Source: Pseudoxanthomonas koreensis (GTDB lineage: Bacteria; Pseudomonadota; Gammaproteobacteria; Xanthomonadales; Xanthomonadaceae). Taken from it: a stretch of DNA of 37,127 nt. A model generated the notes under the pieces. The model was not told the DNA's origin. It saw nothing but the letters and a program-made list of their open reading frames with translations, and did not search any database. Position numbers and translations under genes: made by a program. Location of the stretch: the NCBI RefSeq assembly GCF_010093225.1, contig NZ_PDWM01000032.1, positions 1 through 37,127 of the forward strand. The letters run 5' to 3'. This document shows, piece by piece, positions 37,001 to 37,127 of this stretch (position 1 is the stretch's first letter; each line of letters opens with the position of its first letter).

Positions 37001-37127
37001 TCGCGAAAGGACGCCGTACCTTGGGTATATGGCCCAAGTGGCACATGGATGTGCCACGGCCCTGAGTAAAGACAGGATGTCGTCCCGAAGGGTGGGCCAT
37101 ATACCCAAGGTGCGGCGGCCCCCGCCG
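37001..37127 (+). repeat. GGA-hairpin structured repeat, copy B (reaches window end)
   Basis: Plus strand: GCGAAAGGACGCC, outer stem perfect over 19 bp (37018-37036 with 37093-37111), hairpin 1 GTGGCACATGGATGTGCCAC (37038-37057), hairpin 2 GACAGGATGTC (37071-37081), then GCGGCGGCCCCCGCCG at the edge. It is inverted relative to copies A and C and faces C tail to tail. The outer far end is cut by the window. Confidence 0.85.

Overview
The window is high-GC DNA with the gene content of a gammaproteobacterium of the Xanthomonadales/Lysobacterales. Clues are an S46 peptidase whose catalytic spacing matches Pseudoxanthomonas DAP BII, a bTHX ribosomal protein with a Lys/Ala tail, two Zur-type zinc uptake genes, GTAG-type REP repeats, and OmpA, TorF and TonB-receptor genes of that lineage's style. 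The genus cannot be fixed from this stretch alone.

Layout. 1-3.9 kb: the 3' part of an OmpA-family porin with a strong terminator, two small exported proteins sharing an unusual 17-residue motif on either side of a pseudouridine synthase, then kbl on the minus strand. 4.0-9.5 kb: a sulfate import operon (porin, sbp, cysT, cysW, cysA). 9.7-11.5 kb: a TorF-type outer-membrane protein convergent with tdh, sharing a bidirectional terminator. kbl and tdh, usually adjacent, lie on either side of the sulfate genes. 11.7-14.7 kb: a DAP BII/DPP7-like dipeptidyl peptidase and a histidine phosphatase. 14.8-19.4 kb: the conserved folC-dedD-cvpA-purF block. 19.6-22.8 kb: a ferritin-like DUF455 protein, lpxH and gltX. 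22.8-26.2 kb: a zinc locus with a Zur-type regulator, a TonB receptor with a His/Asp-rich loop, and a His-tailed MerC-like membrane protein behind a promoter that overlaps a Zur-box-like sequence. 26.3-29.3 kb: bTHX, hutI and a frameshifted hutF. 29.5-37 kb: a serine beta-lactamase-like hydrolase, a LytS/LytTR-type two-component pair, a CnoX/YbbN-like thioredoxin, a DUF998-like membrane protein, a SemiSWEET sugar transporter and an exported amidohydrolase.

The most interesting material is between genes. A structured repeat of about 130-140 nt occurs three times (23303-23438, 36771-36908, and 37001 to the window end). Read on one strand, each copy folds into a long outer stem enclosing two hairpins that present GGA in their loops, with further GGA motifs at both edges. 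The stems differ between copies but stay complementary, including compensatory pairs in both inner hairpins. The loop sequences match the known CsrA/RsmA recognition motif, so the family may act as a repeated CsrA/RsmA-binding RNA element. Other repeats are two 132-nt REP pairs whose GTAG supplies the stop codon of lpxH and of hutI, a 24-bp perfect inverted repeat after purF, three consecutive hairpins after the S46 peptidase gene, and 14 tandem AACGGC units next to the GGA elements.

Two places look like assembly or sequencing problems, or real decay: the first ~150 bases (degraded OmpA coding sequence) and a missing base near 28800 in hutF.
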